Source of the DNA: DASRJG01 sp032124015
GTDB lineage: Bacteria > Acidobacteriota > Polarisedimenticolia > Polarisedimenticolales > DASRJG01
Reading direction: 5' to 3'
DNA: 64,000 bases
Assembly (NCBI GenBank): GCA_032124015.1
Contig: JAQBEH010000152.1
Location: forward strand, 34,740-98,739
Below the pieces are notes generated by a model that saw nothing but the letters and a program-made list of their open reading frames with translations, did not search any database and was not told where the DNA came from. The position numbers were made by a program, and so were the translations under genes. This document shows, one piece after another, positions 60,989 to 64,000 of the stretch; the first letter of the stretch is position 1; the number at the start of each line of letters is the position of its first letter.

Positions 60989-61810
60989 CTACTTCCGGCG
61001 ACGGACGATGAACGCGTCCGTACGCGGGTTGTTGCGGGTCTTTTTGCCCTTGGTGGGAACACCCCACGGTGTGCACGAGGGGCGGCCGCCCGAGGTCTTT
61101 CCCTCGCCGCCGCCATGCGGGTGGTCCACGGGATTCATGGCGACGCCGCGGACGGTCGGTCGCCAGCCCTTCCAGCGGTTGCGGCCGGCCTTCCCGATGC
61201 TCTCGTTCTCGTGATCGACGTTGCCGATCTGCCCGATCGACGCCCAGCACTCCTGGTCGATCTTGCGCGTTTCGCCGGAGGGAAGCCGGACGAGCGCCCA
61301 ACCCCCCTCGCGCGCCATCAGCTGGGCGCCCGCTCCGGCCGAACGGACCATCTGGCCGCCCTTGCCGCGCTTCATCTCGATGTTGTGGATCGTCGTTCCG
61401 AGCGGAATCACCTTGAGCGGGAGCGCGTTGCCCACGACGATGTCGGCGTCCGCGGACGCGAGCACCGTGGCGCCGACCTCGAGCCCGACGGGCGCGAGGA
61501 TGTAACGCCTCTCACCGTCGGCGTAGCACACGAGCGCGATGTTCGCGGTGCGATTCGGGTCGTACTCCAAGGTCTCGACCTTTCCGGGGATATTGTGCTT
61601 GTCCCGTCGAAAGTCGATCAGGCGATAGCGCCGCTTGTGGCCGCCACCACGATGCCGAATCGCAAGAAGGCCGCGATTGTCGCGACCGCCGGTCCGCTTC
61701 TTGGTATCCAGCAAGGGCTTGTGCGGCGCATTGGCCGAGCCTTCGGTCCGCTTGACCTCCGACTTGAAGCGCGTTCCCGGGCTGGTGGGCCTAAATATTT
61801 TTACGGCCAT
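60989..61810 (-). CDS. rplB: 50S ribosomal protein L2
   Basis: L2 (273 aa) is needed for subunit joining and peptidyl-transferase assembly. Key blocks are KRRYRLIDFRRDKHNIPGKVETLEYDPNR, MKRGKGGQMVRSAGAGAQLMAREGGW and the C-terminal RPTVRGVAMNPVDHPHGGGEGKTSGGR, containing the conserved histidine region. Length and N-terminus are standard. Confidence 0.97.
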   Translation of the reverse strand: MAVKIFRPTSPGTRFKSEVKRTEGSANAPHKPLLDTKKRTGGRDNRGLLAIRHRGGGHKRRYRLIDFRRDKHNIPGKVETLEYDPNRTANIALVCYADGERRYILAPVGLEVGATVLASADADIVVGNALPLKVIPLGTTIHNIEMKRGKGGQMVRSAGAGAQLMAREGGWALVRLPSGETRKIDQECWASIGQIGNVDHENESIGKAGRNRWKGWRPTVRGVAMNPVDHPHGGGEGKTSGGRPSCTPWGVPTKGKKTRNNPRTDAFIVRRRK

Positions 61811-61837
61811 AAACGTAGTCTCCCTCGGGCCAAAGCG

Positions 61838-62134
61838 TTAGCTCGCCTCGAAGAATTCGATTTCCTTCTCGCCGGGCGCCAAGCGAACCCACGCTTTCTT
61901 CCAGTCGGGCCTCTTGCCGAGATACCGGCCGGCCCGCTTGGTCTTCCCCATCACGACCGACGTGCGGACGTCGGCCACCTTCACACCGAAAAGTGCCGCA
62001 ACCGCGGCCGCGATCTGGATCTTGTTCGCCCGCGCGTCGGCCTTGAAGCAGTAAACGTCCCGGGTTTCGCGCGCGCGAGTCGATTTCTCGGTCACGAGCG
62101 GCTGCCGGATGATGTCCTGGTTCGTCAGTTTCAT
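61838..62134 (-). CDS. rplW: 50S ribosomal protein L23
   Basis: L23 (98 aa) docks trigger factor and SRP at the tunnel exit. IIRQPLVTEKSTRARETRDVYCFKADARANKIQIAAAVAALFGVKV is the family core. ATG 62134 overlaps the rplD stop as ATGA. A long in-frame upstream reading through rplD is rejected. Confidence 0.96.
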   Translation of the reverse strand: MKLTNQDIIRQPLVTEKSTRARETRDVYCFKADARANKIQIAAAVAALFGVKVADVRTSVVMGKTKRAGRYLGKRPDWKKAWVRLAPGEKEIEFFEAS

Positions 62135-62760
62135 AGCGCCAACACCTCGCTGAGGCGCATCAGGGCCGCCTCGGAGACCACCACGGTCTCGTGGTCGAGC
62201 AGGTCGACGATCGAGACGCCGAGCGCGCGCACGACTTTGAGGCGCGGGTTGTTGCGCGCCGCCAAGTCGAGGTTCGTATCGGCCTCGATTGAAAGGAGCA
62301 GGGTCTTCTTGGTCACGCCGAGCTTCCCGGACAGTGCGCCCTCGAGATCTTTCGTTTTCGGCGTCGCCAGAGAGAAGCCGTCGACGCAAACGATCTGCCC
62401 ATCGCGAAGTTTCTGAGCCAGTGCGGACTTGATGGCGTTGCGACGCATGGCCGCAGGAAAGTTCCAGCTGTAGTCGCGCGGGACGGGACCATGAACCGTT
62501 CCGCCGTGTCGCCACAGAGGTGAACGGTTGTCGCCCACCCGGGCGCGACCCGTGTGTTTTTGCTTCCAGAGCTTCTTGGTACCGCCGCGGACTTCGCTGC
62601 GGTTCTTGATCTTGTGGGTGCCCCGCCTTCCGCCCGCGCGGTAGGCGCAGACCGCCTCGTAGATCAGATGCTCCTTCAAGGGGTAGCCGAAAACGGCGTC
62701 GTTCAACTCCAGCGTGCGGAGCGTTTTGTTGTTCCAATCGCGAACGGGAATCTGCGCCAT
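62131..62760 (-). CDS. rplD: 50S ribosomal protein L4
   Basis: L4 (209 aa) lines the exit tunnel and, in enterobacteria, controls the S10 operon. The extended loop RGTHKIKNRSEVRGGTKKLWKQKHTGRARVGDNRSPLWRHGG is intact. ATG 62760 is used; a GTG four codons upstream (62772) is possible. The stop overlaps rplW. No S10-type leader structure could be identified upstream of rpsJ. Confidence 0.95.
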   Translation of the reverse strand: MAQIPVRDWNNKTLRTLELNDAVFGYPLKEHLIYEAVCAYRAGGRRGTHKIKNRSEVRGGTKKLWKQKHTGRARVGDNRSPLWRHGGTVHGPVPRDYSWNFPAAMRRNAIKSALAQKLRDGQIVCVDGFSLATPKTKDLEGALSGKLGVTKKTLLLSIEADTNLDLAARNNPRLKVVRALGVSIVDLLDHETVVVSEAALMRLSEVLAL

Positions 62761-62774
62761 GGCCGTCCCCACCG

Positions 62775-63425
62775 TCAGTTCTTGGCCGCGGGCTTCGCGC
62801 CCTTCGACTTGTGAAGCGTGACCGCAACGCCCACGGCGCCCGGAACGGCCCCGCGGACCATGAGCAGGTTCTTGTCTTTGTCGATACGGATCACCTTCAA
62901 GTTCTTGACGGTGATCTGGGCGCTCCCCATGTGGCCGGCTCCCCGCATCCCCTTGAAAACCCGGGACGGGAACGCCGACGAACCGATGGAGCCGGGGGCG
63001 CGGTGGAACATCGAACCGTGACTCCCCTGGCCGCCGCCGAAGTTGTGACGCCGCATGACGCCCTGAAAGCCCTTCCCCTTGGAGGTTCCGATGACGTCGA
63101 CCTTACCGACGCCGTCAAAAATATCCACCAACACCTTGTCGCCGGGTTTCAATTCCGAACTCGCGTCCACGTGGAATTCCTTGCGGAGACGAGTCGGCGG
63201 CACGCCGGCCTTCTCGTGATGGCCCCGCGTCGCCTTGTTCGCCCGCTTCGCGGCGCGCGCGTCGACGAATCCCAGTTGTACGGCCTCGTAGCCGTCCTTC
63301 GACGCGACGCGACGCTGCACCACGACGCACGGACCCGCCTCGATAACCGTGACAGGCGCGACCGTTCCGTCCTCGAGGAAGATCTGGGTCATCCCCACCT
63401 TCCGTCCGATCATTCCGTCGATCAT
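62775..63425 (-). CDS. rplC: 50S ribosomal protein L3
   Basis: L3 (216 aa) starts assembly of the large subunit and reaches the peptidyl-transferase centre with its central loop. It begins MIDGMIGRKVGMTQIFLEDG and contains GKGFQGVMRRHNFGGGQGSHGS with the glutamine that PrmB methylates in other bacteria. ATG 63425 follows GAGGCG; rpsJ ends 7 bases upstream. Confidence 0.96.
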   Translation of the reverse strand: MIDGMIGRKVGMTQIFLEDGTVAPVTVIEAGPCVVVQRRVASKDGYEAVQLGFVDARAAKRANKATRGHHEKAGVPPTRLRKEFHVDASSELKPGDKVLVDIFDGVGKVDVIGTSKGKGFQGVMRRHNFGGGQGSHGSMFHRAPGSIGSSAFPSRVFKGMRGAGHMGSAQITVKNLKVIRIDKDKNLLMVRGAVPGAVGVAVTLHKSKGAKPAAKN

Positions 63426-63432
63426 GATCGCC

Positions 63433-63756
63433 TCACTGCCCCGGCCCGAAAGCCTTGATCTCGACGTCCACACCAGCGGGGAGATCGAGTTTCATCAAGG
63501 CGTCCACCGTTTCGGGCGTCGGCTGCAGAATGTCTAGGAGTCGCTTGTGCGTCCGGATTTCGAACTGTTCCCGCGACTTCTTGTCGACGTGCGGGGAACG
63601 CAGCACGGTCCAGCGGTTCCGCACCGTCGGAAGCGGGATCGGTCCCGCCACGCGCGCTCCGGTCCGTCGGGCCGTGTCCACGATTTCGGTCGTGGACTGG
63701 TCCAGAAGACGGTGATCGTACGCCTTCAGTCGAATTCGAATTTTCTGGTTCACCAT
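63433..63756 (-). CDS. rpsJ: 30S ribosomal protein S10
   Basis: S10 (107 aa) joins the head of the small subunit and is also the NusE antitermination factor. IRIRLKAYDHRLLDQSTTEIVDTARRTGARVAGPIPLPT is diagnostic. ATG 63756 heads the ribosomal protein run after tuf, with a 103-base gap holding only a GC-rich hairpin. Confidence 0.97.
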   Translation of the reverse strand: MVNQKIRIRLKAYDHRLLDQSTTEIVDTARRTGARVAGPIPLPTVRNRWTVLRSPHVDKKSREQFEIRTHKRLLDILQPTPETVDALMKLDLPAGVDVEIKAFGPGQ

Positions 63757-63817
63757 CGTCGCCCTAACCCTCGCCAGGCCATCGCCCAGGGCAGAACCGC
63801 TGAAGCCCCCCCGCGTC

Positions 63818-63835
63818 CCCGGAACAATCTCCGGG
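63818..63835 (-). other. GC-rich hairpin between tuf and rpsJ
   Basis: CCCGGA and TCCGGG (63835-63830 and 63823-63818 on the minus strand) pair perfectly around a 6-base loop, with GC-rich flanks. No T-run follows, so it probably does not terminate the tuf transcript; it may mark a processing site between tuf and rpsJ. Confidence 0.35.
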
Positions 63836-63859
63836 CGGCCGGGCGGACCCGTCGGTGAC

Positions 63860-64000
63860 CTACTCCACGATCTCGGTAACGGTTCCCGCGCCGACGGTCC
63901 GGCCGCCTTCGCGGATCGCGAAGCGCAAACCCAAAACCATCGCGATCGGCGTGTGCAGCGTGACCTCGAGCGTCACGTTGTCCCCCGGCATCACCATCTC
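63860..64000 (-). CDS. tuf: Elongation factor Tu (C-terminal part only)
   Basis: The right window edge cuts the gene; the last 46 residues are visible. MVMPGDNVTLEVTLHTPIAM and LRFAIREGGRTVGAGTVTEI are the end of domain III of EF-Tu, which binds tRNA and EF-Ts. It is in the usual place ahead of rpsJ (str-S10 junction). Whether a second tuf exists cannot be told. Confidence 0.95.
   Translation of the reverse strand, partial: EMVMPGDNVTLEVTLHTPIAMVLGLRFAIREGGRTVGAGTVTEIVE

Overview
The window is 64 kb of dense, GC-rich bacterial chromosome carrying core housekeeping genes. I see no insertion sequence, prophage, integrase, rRNA gene or CRISPR array, and no gap over 300 bases. The organism is a diderm (Gram-negative-type) bacterium: it has lipid A/Kdo/heptose genes (waaA, lpxK, a lauroyl-transferase-like gene, gmhB and split hldE functions), a LolA homologue, an MltD-type lipoprotein and a DUF481 barrel. 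A triheme c7-type cytochrome, HD-GYP signalling, FG-GAP propellers, a TMTC-like protein and a bacterial NTE-like patatin would fit several high-GC lineages (for example Deltaproteobacteria-like, Acidobacteriota-like or uncultured phyla). I cannot place it further from sequence alone.

Layout. (1) 1-7.5 kb: a divergent pyrimidine locus. pyrR-pyrB-pyrC plus a lipid-kinase gene run leftward with GTGA overlaps. pyrK-pyrD-pyrF plus a PhnP-like hydrolase and a secreted unknown run rightward. (2) 7.5-19.3 kb: smc, a long-chain polyprenyl diphosphate synthase, lolA, a TPR protein, a small membrane protein, mutS, an RsbW/STAS pair and fabH. (3) 19.3-29.9 kb: two secreted FG-GAP proteins, yifB/comM, an MltD-type lytic transglycosylase, recA, tRNA-Phe, a cytochrome c7 and an NTE-like patatin. 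(4) 29.9-38.6 kb: a leftward lexA-pabB-pabC-orf49-TMTC cluster, a divergent HEAT-repeat protein and an HD-GYP protein. (5) 38.7-44 kb: a compact LPS-core/lipid A operon with ATGA overlaps. (6) 44-48 kb: DUF481 and carB. (7) 48-64 kb: the complete S10-spc-alpha ribosomal cluster transcribed leftward, from tuf (partial) to rplQ, closed by a strong intrinsic terminator.

Regulation. Sigma70-like promoters (TTGAnn, 17-18 bp, TATnnT) are visible before mltD, recA, rsbW, lexA, smc, an FG-GAP gene and the HEAT gene. Two regulatory signals stand out. The pyrR leader folds into a hairpin whose hexaloop fits the PyrR-binding consensus CNGNGA, and its lower stem hides the pyrR Shine-Dalgarno sequence, which suggests autogenous translational repression by PyrR. 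The recA and lexA promoters share a direct repeat YTTC-N7-YTTC-GCC that abuts the -10 box in both; it is a candidate LexA operator of the direct-repeat type. carB starts 18 bases after a strong terminator, so its expression probably depends on readthrough or attenuation.

The strongest candidates for new biology are the PyrR RNA element, the direct-repeat SOS operator with folate genes (and perhaps a TMTC-like glycosyltransferase) joined to lexA, and the NTE-like phospholipase with an altered oxyanion-hole motif next to a c7 cytochrome.
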